Assembly (NCBI GenBank): GCA_027859055.1
Contig: JAQIBO010000022.1
Location: 1-29,834 of the forward strand
Direction: 5' to 3'
Source: Spirochaeta sp.
GTDB taxonomy: Bacteria; Spirochaetota; Spirochaetia; DSM-27196; Alkalispirochaetaceae
Length of the DNA: 29,834 nt
Part shown: positions 6,947-14,826 of the stretch, piece by piece
Layout: each line of letters starts with the position of its first letter
Numbering within the stretch: the stretch's first letter is position 1
Notes under the pieces: model-generated
What the model saw: only the letters and a program-made list of their open reading frames with translations
The model's database searches: none
Told to the model about the DNA's origin: nothing
Position numbers and translations under genes: made by a program

Positions 6947-8070
6947 CGCCCGGCGGTTGTCAGCGTGCGAACCTCCCGGATCACCCGGCGAAACGCCTCC
7001 GGTACCGGTGCGGTAAACCGTTCAGCCGTGCCGCCGGATTGTGTCACAATGGTGAGATGAAGGGCGTGCAGCATCAGCGGTGCTGTCGGCAGCTTTCCGT
7101 CACCACGGGCGTAGACCGGATCACCGACGATCGGTGAACCGATCGCCGTCAGGTGGACGCGCAGCTGGTGGGTGCGTCCGGTGTGCGGCCTGAGCAGTAC
7201 AAGCGTGTAGCCGGCGAACCGGCGCAGGACCGTATAGGTTGTCAACGCCGGCTTACCGCGTCCGTCCCGGTATGCCGATTCCGTCCATCCGGGAACCTCT
7301 GTATCAAGCGTGGTCAGTGTCTCGTGCTGGAGATTACCGGCGACGCGAAATCGCGTCCGGTGGCGCGGATCCCGCTCGAGGGATCCGGCGATATATCCGG
7401 TGGTGTGGATCGGCGAGCCTTTGACCAGTGCAATGTACCGTTTGGTTGTGGTTCGACTGGCAAATTGGGCGGTGAGAAACTGGTGGGTTGTTGCGTTCTT
7501 GGCGACGATCATGACGCCGCTGGTATCCTTGTCCAGGCGATGAACGATTCCCGGGCGAACCGTCGACGGGAAATCGCCGTGGGGCTCACCCAGAACAGAC
7601 TCGTCCGATACCGCGGTCGTCGCTGCCGGTGGCGAGAAGTACGCATCCTGCCGGTACCGTCCCATGAGCGCGTGCAGGAGCGTACCACTCCAGTTTCCCG
7701 CCCCCGGATGGACAACCATTCCCGCCGCTTTGTTGATAACCAGTATGCCGGTATCCTCGTACACGACGTCAAGGTCGATCATCTCGCCCGTTACCTCCGG
7801 GACGATCTCCGGAAGCAGTGTGAACGTGATCGTATCCCCGGGCTGGACTTTCGCAGAAAGCTTCACCGGTGTGCCGTTTACGTGCAGGGCGGTGATGCGT
7901 TGTTTCAGTTGGCTGCGTGGCGGAAAATCCGGCAAAGACGACACGTACTGGTCTACCCGCCCAGCCGTTGGCGTGGACGGGTCCGCTTCAGTTTCGGTCC
8001 CGGGAACGGTCACCTCACAGGCTGTACCGGCGGGGAGTTGTTCGTGGCGCTCGTTCAGGGGTTCCGGCAT
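6913..8070 (-). CDS. rluD: RluD-family 23S rRNA pseudouridine synthase
   Basis: A 385-residue protein. A low-complexity N-terminal extension of about 35 residues is followed by an S4 RNA-binding domain (about 35-80) and an RluA-type catalytic domain. That domain carries HRLDKDTSG (177-185), with D180 the catalytic aspartate, and the later RPHTGRTHQLRVHL segment. Family members make pseudouridines in 23S rRNA helix 69 (RluD) or at other sites (RluC); the exact site is not provable here. An insertion around 140-172 between the substrate-binding strand and the catalytic motif is longer than usual. I chose ATG 8070, which has GAGGA seven bases upstream; the longer frame to 8160 overlaps the preceding gene. 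It follows the membrane protein by 16 bases. Confidence 0.9.
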   Translation of the reverse strand: MPEPLNERHEQLPAGTACEVTVPGTETEADPSTPTAGRVDQYVSSLPDFPPRSQLKQRITALHVNGTPVKLSAKVQPGDTITFTLLPEIVPEVTGEMIDLDVVYEDTGILVINKAAGMVVHPGAGNWSGTLLHALMGRYRQDAYFSPPAATTAVSDESVLGEPHGDFPSTVRPGIVHRLDKDTSGVMIVAKNATTHQFLTAQFASRTTTKRYIALVKGSPIHTTGYIAGSLERDPRHRTRFRVAGNLQHETLTTLDTEVPGWTESAYRDGRGKPALTTYTVLRRFAGYTLVLLRPHTGRTHQLRVHLTAIGSPIVGDPVYARGDGKLPTAPLMLHALHLTIVTQSGGTAERFTAPVPEAFRRVIREVRTLTTAGRQPSRERPPSR

Positions 8071-8086
8071 TCGTGTTTCCTCGTTG

Positions 8087-8548
8087 TTATCGTTTCTGCT
8101 CTGACCGGCGGGCTTCACGGCGCGCTTCACGCCGTCCCAGAAAGAAATCGGCGACGCCAACCCCGACGCTCAGGACAGCCGATGAGATCACCAACCCGAT
8201 CCGTTCCTCGTTGGAAAACGTCTCTTCCACCGAGGTCGAGAAGAACCACGGTGCGTACTCGCCGCTGACCGCGCCCGCCGCGGCGCTCCGGTAGGCAAAT
8301 CGTCCCAACTCATAGGTCAGGCTGGTCACGATCATCGCCAACGGAAACGCGCCAATTGCGATGATCTCCCCGCGGCGCAGGTCGTATGCCCACGGTGAGA
8401 ACTCATCCGGCTGGTACGGGACCGGTTCATCAGGATCGTATATCGCGTCGGCGTCATAACTGACATCGGGGCCGGAACGCGTCTGAGCGTCTATGGATGG
8501 AGCGATCGCGAGTACACTCAGGAGCAGCGCGAAAACACGACGCACCAT
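8087..8548 (-). CDS. Exported or membrane protein of unknown function
   Basis: A 153-residue protein with an N-terminal signal sequence (MVRRVFALLLSVLAIAPSIDA) and likely cleavage after IDA. A Pro/Asp/Tyr-rich linker follows (YDPDEPVPYQPDEF). Two hydrophobic segments come next, around IIAIGAFPLAMIVTSLTYEL and LVISSAVLSVGVGVADFFL, and the tail is strongly basic (RREARREARRSEQKR). It therefore looks like an inner-membrane protein with a cytoplasmic tail. No motif is recognised. It lies between yggS (8-base gap) and rluD (16-base gap) in one transcription unit. Confidence 0.72.
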   Translation of the reverse strand: MVRRVFALLLSVLAIAPSIDAQTRSGPDVSYDADAIYDPDEPVPYQPDEFSPWAYDLRRGEIIAIGAFPLAMIVTSLTYELGRFAYRSAAAGAVSGEYAPWFFSTSVEETFSNEERIGLVISSAVLSVGVGVADFFLGRREARREARRSEQKR

Positions 8549-8556
8549 AGGCCGAC

Positions 8557-9246
8557 TCAGTAATCACGCTGCCCGAATACGGCGGTCCCGATTCGAAGCA
8601 GGGTTGATCCTTCCCGCACTGCAGCCTCCAGGTCACCGCTCATTCCCATGGAGAGCTCCGGATAGGAATGTCCCGTCTCCCGTTCCAACCGGTCGCGAAG
8701 TTCCCGAAGGTGTGCAAATGCGTGGCGCACCGCAGCCTCATCGCCGGTGAGGGGACCGATCGTCATAAGTCCCTGCAGCCGGAACCGGGGGCTTGTTTCG
8801 ATCACCTCAGTAACTTCCCGGAGCGCGTCAAAACCGTGAACGCCGTATTTGTTTTCCTCACCGGACGTATTCACTTCGACCAGCAGATCCATTACCGGAC
8901 TTTCGGCGGTCAGGTGCGATTCAATGGCGCGGACCGTCCGAACCGCATCGATAGACTGAATCGCGCTGTAGAGCCGGGCGGCGTCTTTTGCCTTGTTTCG
9001 CTGCAGATGTCCGATGAGATGGACCTCCGCGTCGGCGGGAAAGATGTCGCGGCGTTCTGCGGTTTCCTGCACGCGGCTTTCTCCAAACAGGCGCAGGCCG
9101 AAATCGATCGCCTCCTGTACCCGGTCAAGTGGCTGGAGTTTACTGACCGCCATAAGACGCAGCCCTTCCCGCGTGCGCCCGGCGGCGTCACATGCGCGTT
9201 CTATTCGCTCTTCTATTCTATGTATGTTTTCGCGGATAGAGACCAT
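8557..9246 (-). CDS. yggS: YggS-family pyridoxal phosphate homeostasis protein (PLPBP)
   Basis: A 229-residue single-domain alanine-racemase-like TIM barrel that binds PLP without known catalysis and buffers B6 and amino acid pools. Visible family motifs are AVSKLQP with PLP-binding K36, FGESRVQE, HLIGHLQRNK, and the C-terminal LSMGMSGDLEAAVREGSTLLRIGTAVFG region that holds the phosphate. The ATG at 9246 is preceded by AAAGGA. It is transcribed away from pdxS, with 122 bp between the two starts, so a PLP carrier and the PLP synthase share one control region. It heads yggS-membrane protein-rluD. Confidence 0.94.
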   Translation of the reverse strand: MVSIRENIHRIEERIERACDAAGRTREGLRLMAVSKLQPLDRVQEAIDFGLRLFGESRVQETAERRDIFPADAEVHLIGHLQRNKAKDAARLYSAIQSIDAVRTVRAIESHLTAESPVMDLLVEVNTSGEENKYGVHGFDALREVTEVIETSPRFRLQGLMTIGPLTGDEAAVRHAFAHLRELRDRLERETGHSYPELSMGMSGDLEAAVREGSTLLRIGTAVFGQRDY

Positions 9247-9254
9247 TGTCCTTT

Positions 9255-9283
9255 AGAATACCACTCTACACCCCGCTTGGCGA
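9255..9283 (-). promoter_or_regulatory. Weak candidate promoter for yggS
   Basis: On the minus strand, TCGCCA (9278-9283) and TATTCT (9255-9260) are separated by 17 bp. The -10 ends eight bases before the ATG, so the predicted transcript would begin at or next to the start codon and exclude the AAAGGA. The true promoter may therefore lie further upstream. Confidence 0.3.
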
Positions 9284-9297
9284 GAGCTCCCGGTGTG

Positions 9298-9326
9298 TTG
9301 ACGCGACAGCACTGCGAGAGTATTTT
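9298..9326 (+). promoter_or_regulatory. Candidate promoter for pdxST
   Basis: TTGACG (9298-9303) is followed after 17 bp by TATTTT (9321-9326) in an AT-rich patch. The predicted start near 9333 gives a leader of about 35 nt with AAGGAA before the pdxS ATG. I saw no MocR/PdxR-like operator repeats by eye. Confidence 0.5.
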
Positions 9327-9368
9327 TTAATCAAGACTCACGTTGATTTTTATTAAGGAAGTACCCAG

Positions 9369-10274
9369 ATGAGTGAATCACTTTGGTCCGAGCGCCAGAC
9401 CGCGACGTGGCGTACAAAGGTCGGACTGTCCGAAATGCTGAAGGGCGGCGTCATCATGGACGTGACAGACGCGGAGCAGGCGAAAATCGCCGCCGACGCC
9501 GGGGCCCAGGCGGTCATGGCGCTTGAACGCGTACCTGCCGATATTCGTGCCGCCGGAGGAGTCGCCCGAATGAGCGACCCGGCGATGATTGAGAAGATAC
9601 AAAAGGCGGTTTCAATTCCCGTCATGGCGAAGTGCCGAATCGGTCATATTTCCGAGGCACGCATGCTTCAGTCGATGGGGGTGGACTTTGTTGACGAAAG
9701 TGAGGTTCTGACACCCGCCGACGATCGCTACCACGTGGATAAACACGGGTATACCGTACCGTTTGTATGCGGGTGTCGCGATCTCGGAGAGGCGCTCCGG
9801 CGAATCGGCGAGGGAGCAGCCCTGATTCGGACCAAAGGCGAGGCGGGAACCGGCGATATCGTTGAGGCGGTGCGGCATATGCGCACGCTGACCGGCGATA
9901 TTCGCGCGCTCCAGAACGCTCCGGGTGACGAACTGATGACCCGCGCAAAGGAGCTTGGTGCTCCTTACGATCTGGTGGTTGAGGTTGCGCGGCGCGGCAA
10001 GCTTCCGGTACCCAATTTTTCCGCTGGAGGCGTGGCGACACCCGCCGACGCCGCGCTCATGATGGAACTCGGCGCCGAGGCGGTCTTCGTCGGTTCCGGG
10101 GTCTTCAAGTCGGACAACCCGGCGCGGCGTGCGGTGGCGATCGTCAACGCCGTGGCGTATTACGACGATCCGGACAAACTGGTTGAAATATCCCGTGGGA
10201 TCGGCGTACCGATGACCGGCATAAACATATCCGGCATGGCCACCGACGATCGGATCGCCGGACGCGGCTGGTAG
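9369..10274 (+). CDS. pdxS: Pyridoxal 5'-phosphate synthase subunit PdxS
   Basis: A 301-residue TIM-barrel synthase subunit that makes PLP from ribose 5-phosphate, glyceraldehyde 3-phosphate and ammonia supplied by PdxT. Very well conserved segments are present: GGVIMDVTDAEQA with D31, VMAKCRIGH with catalytic K88, and IRTKGEAGTG with the second catalytic lysine K156. The C-terminal phosphate-site and tail region includes GSGVFKSDNP. The length is typical of this DXP-independent pathway. The ATG at 9369 has AAGGA about nine bases upstream. It is followed after 36 bp by pdxT. Confidence 0.98.
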   Translation: MSESLWSERQTATWRTKVGLSEMLKGGVIMDVTDAEQAKIAADAGAQAVMALERVPADIRAAGGVARMSDPAMIEKIQKAVSIPVMAKCRIGHISEARMLQSMGVDFVDESEVLTPADDRYHVDKHGYTVPFVCGCRDLGEALRRIGEGAALIRTKGEAGTGDIVEAVRHMRTLTGDIRALQNAPGDELMTRAKELGAPYDLVVEVARRGKLPVPNFSAGGVATPADAALMMELGAEAVFVGSGVFKSDNPARRAVAIVNAVAYYDDPDKLVEISRGIGVPMTGINISGMATDDRIAGRGW

Positions 10275-10289
10275 CGCCGTCGTACGGCG
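10275..10289 (+). other. Intercistronic hairpin between pdxS and pdxT
   Basis: Immediately after the pdxS stop, CGCCGT and ACGGCG form a perfect six-base stem around a three-base loop. There is no T-run, so it is not a terminator. It could protect the pdxS 3' end or set the pdxS:pdxT expression ratio. It is short and may be chance. Confidence 0.3.
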
Positions 10290-10310
10290 TTCGCGGCGGG
10301 GTAGTACAAC

Positions 10311-10895
10311 ATGCAACAGACAATCGGAGTGCTCGCGTTTCAGGGTGATTTTCACCGTCATCTTACCGTGTTTGAGGAGCTTGGGCTTGCGGTGCGCCCC
10401 GTCCGGCGCCCGGAAGAGCTTGCGGGGCTCGACGGACTCGTCCTGCCCGGCGGCGAAAGTACCACGATCGGAAAACTGATTGAACGGTTCGGCTTGCTTG
10501 CGGCGATTCGTGACGCTGCAGCAGCGGGGCTCTCTGTGATGGGTACCTGCGCGGGGGCGATCCTGCTTTCCCGAGGTATTGTCGGAAGCGATCAGCCGCG
10601 ACTCGGACTTCTGGACACCGAAATTGAGCGTAACGCCTACGGCCGCCAGGTTGACAGCTTTGAGGCTGATATTGAGGTGCCGGCGTTGGGACCGGAATCA
10701 CTGCGCGGGGTGTTTATCCGGGCTCCCCGGTATGTTGCGTGCGGCCCGGCGGTTGAGGTGCTCGCGAGATTTGAGGGGGCGCCGGTTATCATCCGTGAGG
10801 GCCCTCATCTTGCCCTCACCTTTCATCCGGAGCTGACCGGAGACACCCGACTTCACCGCTATTTTGTTGAAATGACGCGCACGACGAGCTGTTAG
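10311..10895 (+). CDS. pdxT: Pyridoxal 5'-phosphate synthase glutaminase subunit PdxT
   Basis: A 194-residue class I glutamine amidotransferase that passes ammonia to PdxS in the 12+12 PLP synthase complex. It shows the N-terminal IGVLAFQGDFxxH, PGGESTTIGKL (46-56), the nucleophile loop MGTCAGA with C80, and the His/Glu of the triad in FHPELT (H172, E174). The length is normal. Only a weak GGGG-type ribosome-binding site precedes the ATG at 10311. The stop TAG overlaps the stop of the convergent prenyl synthase gene. Confidence 0.97.
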   Translation: MQQTIGVLAFQGDFHRHLTVFEELGLAVRPVRRPEELAGLDGLVLPGGESTTIGKLIERFGLLAAIRDAAAAGLSVMGTCAGAILLSRGIVGSDQPRLGLLDTEIERNAYGRQVDSFEADIEVPALGPESLRGVFIRAPRYVACGPAVEVLARFEGAPVIIREGPHLALTFHPELTGDTRLHRYFVEMTRTTSC

Positions 10896-11956
10896 ACCGT
10901 TCGGTCGACGTTGAATTGCAGCAGTGACAACAAGGCATCCCGTCCGTTTGCGGTCAGGTTAAGATTTTCAATCAGCGTTTTTGCCGCCTGCGCTTCCCGA
11001 TTCACCCGCGCATCTACATCGGCAAGCACGCCATGAGACGCCAGGGCGGACCGTACAGCTTCGAGTTCTCTCGGCGAAAGCTCGTCTTTTCCAAAGAGCG
11101 AACGTACCGGATCGTCCGAATCTGTCCGGTCAAATAACAGCGCCCGATACAACGTCTTCTTGTTCTCCCGGATATCACTGCCGGTGGGTTTGCCGGTTAC
11201 TTCGGCGTCCTCGAGGATTCCGAGGCGGTCGTCGCGTATCTGAAAAATCCGCCCCAGCTGCTCGCCGAGCGTTGTCAGTGCGCTCTGCTGTTCCGGGCCG
11301 GCGCCGGCGAGCAGCGCTCCGATCCGCATTGGAAGGCTGAACGTGTACCGTCCCGTCTTGTAGGTGTACACGTTGAGTACATCGTCCTCAGGCGCGTGGT
11401 CTACGTAGCCGTGGTGCACATCCTGCATCTGCGCAAGACCGACCAGCATGATTTCACGACTTGTCTGTTCAATGATCCGGTTCTTGAGTTCCGGTTCCAC
11501 CGCGATCGAGCTCAACACATTCACGGCGAAAAAGGCGGAAATGTCTCCGACACACGTTCCAAGGGAGATTCCGTACTGTGCTCTATCCGCATCACAGGGA
11601 TTTGTTCCCGGCGTGCTGTCACGGTACTGTGCATGGATCGCCGGTTGGCCCCGCCGCATGTCATCCTGGTCCATGATGTCATCGTGGATAAGCAGGAACG
11701 ACTGAATCAACTCCATCGCAACACCGGCGTCTATTGCTGCCGGCGATTCCTCTTCGTTTTGCCGGAACAGCCAATACGAGAACGGTACCAGCGCACCGCG
11801 AAGGAGCTTCCCGTTCAGCGCGTACTTCCGCAAACGGCGAACAACATCGTTCGACCACAAATCTATATCACGAAAGGGACTGTCCCGACGGTCAAAGATG
11901 GTGGTCAGTGCGGTTTCTATCTGTGTGCGAGCGGTTATAAGGCGCTGGTGCATCAT
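10892..11956 (-). CDS. Polyprenyl (probably geranylgeranyl-type) diphosphate synthase
   Basis: A 354-residue trans-prenyltransferase that would elongate allylic diphosphates with IPP. The first Asp-rich motif is DDIMD (92-96), followed by RRG (101-103). KTG at 200-202 is present. The second Asp-rich motif reads DDRLG (242-246) rather than DDxxD, followed by ILEDAEVTGKPTGSD. This DDxxG...VTGKP form is known in actinobacterial and archaeal GGPP-synthase-like enzymes. Chain length is not decidable by eye, and C20 is favoured by the adjacent phytoene/squalene synthase. The start is at ATG 11956 or the adjacent ATG 11953. It follows the phytoene synthase gene by 12 bases. Confidence 0.9.
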   Translation of the reverse strand: MMHQRLITARTQIETALTTIFDRRDSPFRDIDLWSNDVVRRLRKYALNGKLLRGALVPFSYWLFRQNEEESPAAIDAGVAMELIQSFLLIHDDIMDQDDMRRGQPAIHAQYRDSTPGTNPCDADRAQYGISLGTCVGDISAFFAVNVLSSIAVEPELKNRIIEQTSREIMLVGLAQMQDVHHGYVDHAPEDDVLNVYTYKTGRYTFSLPMRIGALLAGAGPEQQSALTTLGEQLGRIFQIRDDRLGILEDAEVTGKPTGSDIRENKKTLYRALLFDRTDSDDPVRSLFGKDELSPRELEAVRSALASHGVLADVDARVNREAQAAKTLIENLNLTANGRDALLSLLQFNVDRTV

Positions 11957-11968
11957 CGTATTCCAGGA

Positions 11969-12790
11969 TCAACAACTGACAAGGTTAAACAGACCGGAAA
12001 ACACTATCCGTGCCCGATGCGGTTTTACCTTGCGATTATACACGATAAACGGATTCTCGGCGATTTGCTGCCCGGTCCACTTGTACATGTCACCGGCAGT
12101 CTTGATAGGGATTCGATATCGTCGGGGGATCAGGCCGTACCCCGCCTCGGCCTCCTCCTGCCACATCATGTATCGTTGCAGTTGCGCATGGATGAACGCC
12201 ACAAACTCTTCGCCGTGGACTCGGGTTTCCGCCTCGTCGAGTGAATTCAATGAACTTTCGGAAATCGGAAGGTAGATGCGACCGAATTTGTTGTCTTCGG
12301 CAATGTCACGGATGAAGTTAATGAACTGCATCGCCCGCCCGAGCATCTGCGCCGCGTTTTCCGCTCCCGCGTCGAGATTCATGATACGTGACATAAACAG
12401 ACCTATCACCTCCGCGGAGCCGTAGATGTATGCCAACGACGCATCGATCGTTTCGTGCCGCGAGGTATCAAGATCGCTCGCCATGGAATGCAAAAATGCG
12501 TCGGTCCATGCCGGATCAAACCCCTTGCGCCGGGAAAGCTCAACAAAGCTGTCGATGATCGGATCATTGGAGGCCGGTCCGTGGAGGGCCGCGCGATATC
12601 GGTTTACAAAACCGGTGAAGCCGTCCCGATCCTGGGGCACCCGGTCGACAAAGTCGTCGGCGGTGCGGACAAATCCGTACAGGGCAAAGACGTCGCGGCG
12701 TACATCTTCAGGAAAGAATCGACTTGAGTTGAAATAGGTCTTGCTCCCGTTTCGGAACGTCTCGTAATGAACACTCCCCGCCGCGTACAT
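11969..12790 (-). CDS. crtB: Phytoene/squalene synthase family protein
   Basis: A 273-residue head-to-head prenyl synthase. The first Asp-rich motif is YGFVRTADDFVD (DDFVD at 45-49) and the second is FIRDIAEDNKFGRIYLP (DIAED at 162-166). YIYGSAEVIGLFM lies between, matching the family's YCYGVAG segment. These motifs bind the two prenyl diphosphates through magnesium. With the neighbouring DDxxG prenyl synthase, phytoene formation from GGPP is the simplest reading, giving a carotenoid or apocarotenoid. Squalene or dehydrosqualene synthase is possible, and no desaturase is in the window. I chose ATG 12790, just after a strong AGGAGGT (unusually close, about four bases). The frame upstream of it covers the promoter. 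Confidence 0.85.
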   Translation of the reverse strand: MYAAGSVHYETFRNGSKTYFNSSRFFPEDVRRDVFALYGFVRTADDFVDRVPQDRDGFTGFVNRYRAALHGPASNDPIIDSFVELSRRKGFDPAWTDAFLHSMASDLDTSRHETIDASLAYIYGSAEVIGLFMSRIMNLDAGAENAAQMLGRAMQFINFIRDIAEDNKFGRIYLPISESSLNSLDEAETRVHGEEFVAFIHAQLQRYMMWQEEAEAGYGLIPRRYRIPIKTAGDMYKWTGQQIAENPFIVYNRKVKPHRARIVFSGLFNLVSC

Positions 12791-12827
12791 GGTACCTCCT
12801 GTCGGATCCACTGGTTTCAACCTGAGC

Positions 12828-12856
12828 AAGATACTAAGTTTTATAAAAAAGAACAA
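12828..12856 (-). promoter_or_regulatory. Candidate promoter for crtB-prenyl synthase operon
   Basis: On the minus strand, TTGTTC (12851-12856) is followed after 17 bp by TATCTT (12828-12833) in an AT-rich segment. The predicted leader is about 30 nt and contains the AGGAGGT of crtB. Confidence 0.45.
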
Positions 12857-12999
12857 ACACCATTTTTCTTCATGACGGCGCGTATGATCAACCAATCAGC
12901 ACGCCCTAAATCCGTAAGAAAATCGGATTGAAATTTTGAATCTAGGCGTTTTTATCACTCAGATACTAAAAGATTACCTGTCCTCAGGCGATTGTCTGT

Positions 13000-13078
13000 G
13001 AATTTACGTCATTTTCATTCAAATATTCGGTAAATATTGACGCAACACGGTTGACTTTGTCGTAAAGAACGTAAATTC
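13000..13078. repeat. Ten-base inverted repeat upstream of ilvB
   Basis: GAATTTACGT at 13000-13009 is the exact reverse complement of ACGTAAATTC at 13069-13078, with 59 bases between. The right arm covers the candidate -10 of ilvB, as expected for a looping or two-site operator. An AATATT-n5-AATATT element lies inside the loop. No regulator is assignable. Confidence 0.45.
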
Positions 13079-13079
13079 T
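13051..13079 (+). promoter_or_regulatory. Weak candidate promoter for the ilv-leu operon
   Basis: TTGACT (13051-13056) and AATTCT (13074-13079) are 17 bp apart. The -35 is good and the -10 poor. The predicted start near 13086 would leave a leader of about 30 nt with AAGGAGG. A second, weaker pair is TTGAAA (12928-12933) with TTTATC (12951-12956). Confidence 0.33.
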
Positions 13080-13116
13080 TACCGGCAATACTGACGAGGA
13101 AGGAGGCGTACTGACC

Positions 13117-14826
13117 ATGTATAAGAAAACCGGCGCCGAAATTATTGTCGACATGGTGCACCACCACGGCGTGGAGTACATATTTGGATACCCCGGCGGA
13201 GCGGCAATTCCGATTTTTGACGCAATCGTGGATTCACCGGTACAATTTGTGTTGACGCGACACGAACAGGGTGCGACTCATATGGCCGACGGATACGCCC
13301 GGGCAACCGGCAAACCTGCGGTTGTCCTCGTCACCTCCGGACCGGGCGCAACGAACACCATTACCGGTTTACTCACCGCTCAAATGGACTCTATCCCGAT
13401 GATCGTTATCACCGGACAACAGACAACCTGGAACCTCGGTCTTGACGCGTTCCAGGAGGCGGATGTTTCCGGCATTTCATACCCCGTGGTCAAACACTCG
13501 TACCTGGTAAAAGACGCGGCGGAGCTTCCGGCGATCATGAAAGAGGCGTTTTACATTTGCCAGACCGGGCGACCCGGTCCGGTGCTGATCGATGTACCGA
13601 AAGACGTCTCCAGCGCCGTGGTGGAAACCGATTACAGCGAGACGTTTGATCTGCCGGGTTATCGCGTACCTGACGAGGCGGATCCGGATGAGGTGGAACG
13701 TGCCGCACGCATGCTGGAACGCGCCCGGCGCCCTATCCTGCTGGCAGGTCATGGAGCGGTTATTTCCGGGGCGGACAAGGCGATCCGCTATCTGGCGGAA
13801 AAGCTGCAGGTGCCCGTCGTGAACACGCTGCTGGGGAAAGGGGCGTTTCCGGAGACGCACCCGCTTTCTCTTGGCATGCTCGGCATGCACGGGACAGCGT
13901 ATGCGAACCGGGCGGTGGAACACTGCGACCTCATCGTATCGATCGGTTCCCGCTGGGACGACCGTATCGTCGGAAATCCTTCGAAGTTCTGCCCCACCGC
14001 CGAGCGGATCCACATCGACATCGACGCGTCGGAATTCCAGAAGATCCTTCCAACCGATCTGTGTATCGAGGCTGACGCCGCCCTGGCGACCGATCAGATC
14101 GCCCAGATCGTCGTCCCCAACGATACCGCCGACTGGCTGGCGCAGATAGAACTGTGGCGCCGGCAGTACCCGCTCAAATTCAAAAAGAGCGGGAAGCTCA
14201 AGGCGGAACACGTTATCGATGAGATCTTTCAACAGACCGACGGTAATGCCTACGTCGCCACCGATGTCGGACAACACCAGATGTGGGCCGCTCAGTACTA
14301 TCTGATAAATCACCGCTTTCAGTGGATTACCAGTGGTGGAGCGGGTACGATGGGGTTCGGACTTCCCGCCGCGATCGGCGCCCAGTTTGCCCATCCGGAC
14401 CAGATTGTGGTTGGTATTCTTGGTGACGGCGGGTTTCAAATGACGATGTTTGAACTTGCCACCGCGGTGATCAACAAGCTACCGTTAAAAATCGTCATTA
14501 TCAACAACGCGTATCTGGGCATGGTACGGCAGTGGCAGGAGCTGTTCTTTGAAAACCGGCTTTCCGGCGTCGATATGGTTGGCAATCCCAACTTCGTAAA
14601 ACTCGCAGAAAGCTTCGGGGTAAAGGGATTTCGGCTCAAACGAAGTGCCGATGTGAAAAAAGTGATCGCCGCCGCCCTTGCGTACAACGAAGGCCCATGC
14701 CTGATCGATGTGGAAGTGGCCAAGGAAGACAACGTCTATCCGATGATACCTTCCGGTGCTGGATACGCCGATATGCTGACGGAGCCGCCGAAAACGAAAC
14801 TGGCGAAGCCTGTGGGGAGCACGTGA
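13117..14826 (+). CDS. ilvB: Acetolactate synthase large (catalytic) subunit
   Basis: A 569-residue ThDP-dependent enzyme that condenses pyruvate to acetolactate, or pyruvate with 2-oxobutyrate to acetohydroxybutyrate, the first common step to Val, Leu and Ile. The N-terminal pyrimidine-binding domain has FGYPGGAAIPIFDAI and catalytic E50 in LTRHEQGATHMADGYAR. The C-terminal domain has the ThDP motif GDGGFQM (436-442) to INNAYLGMVRQWQ (462-474). The full RQWQ signature marks an anabolic AHAS. The ATG at 13117 has AAGGAGG about ten bases upstream. The stop overlaps the ilvN start by one base (TGATG). Confidence 0.97.
   Translation: MYKKTGAEIIVDMVHHHGVEYIFGYPGGAAIPIFDAIVDSPVQFVLTRHEQGATHMADGYARATGKPAVVLVTSGPGATNTITGLLTAQMDSIPMIVITGQQTTWNLGLDAFQEADVSGISYPVVKHSYLVKDAAELPAIMKEAFYICQTGRPGPVLIDVPKDVSSAVVETDYSETFDLPGYRVPDEADPDEVERAARMLERARRPILLAGHGAVISGADKAIRYLAEKLQVPVVNTLLGKGAFPETHPLSLGMLGMHGTAYANRAVEHCDLIVSIGSRWDDRIVGNPSKFCPTAERIHIDIDASEFQKILPTDLCIEADAALATDQIAQIVVPNDTADWLAQIELWRRQYPLKFKKSGKLKAEHVIDEIFQQTDGNAYVATDVGQHQMWAAQYYLINHRFQWITSGGAGTMGFGLPAAIGAQFAHPDQIVVGILGDGGFQMTMFELATAVINKLPLKIVIINNAYLGMVRQWQELFFENRLSGVDMVGNPNFVKLAESFGVKGFRLKRSADVKKVIAAALAYNEGPCLIDVEVAKEDNVYPMIPSGAGYADMLTEPPKTKLAKPVGST

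Larger units (their letters stand above)
12791..13116 (+). other. AT-rich divergent intergenic region between crtB and ilvB
   Basis: This 326-bp stretch is clearly richer in A+T than its neighbours and holds no convincing gene. I see a crtB promoter (12828-12856), a small inverted repeat AATCCG...CGGATT (12909-12929 region), and a ten-base inverted repeat at 13000-13009/13069-13078. There is also a nested AATATT pair around 13023-13038 and a weak ilvB promoter. The only short frame (ATG 12884, 15 codons) has no run of Leu, Ile or Val codons, so it is not an attenuator peptide, and I see no T-box signature. Confidence 0.6.

Noticed and set aside
12884..12931. Fifteen-codon frame upstream of ilvB as an attenuator peptide
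   Set aside because: It has no cluster of Leu, Ile or Val codons, and no terminator/antiterminator pair with a T-run follows.
12791..13116. T-box or other known riboswitch before ilvB
   Set aside because: I could not find a T-box core, a specifier loop or a terminator; the predicted leader is short.
13477..14439. Minus-strand frame of 320 codons inside ilvB
   Set aside because: It is antisense to a fully recognisable acetolactate synthase and resembles no known protein.
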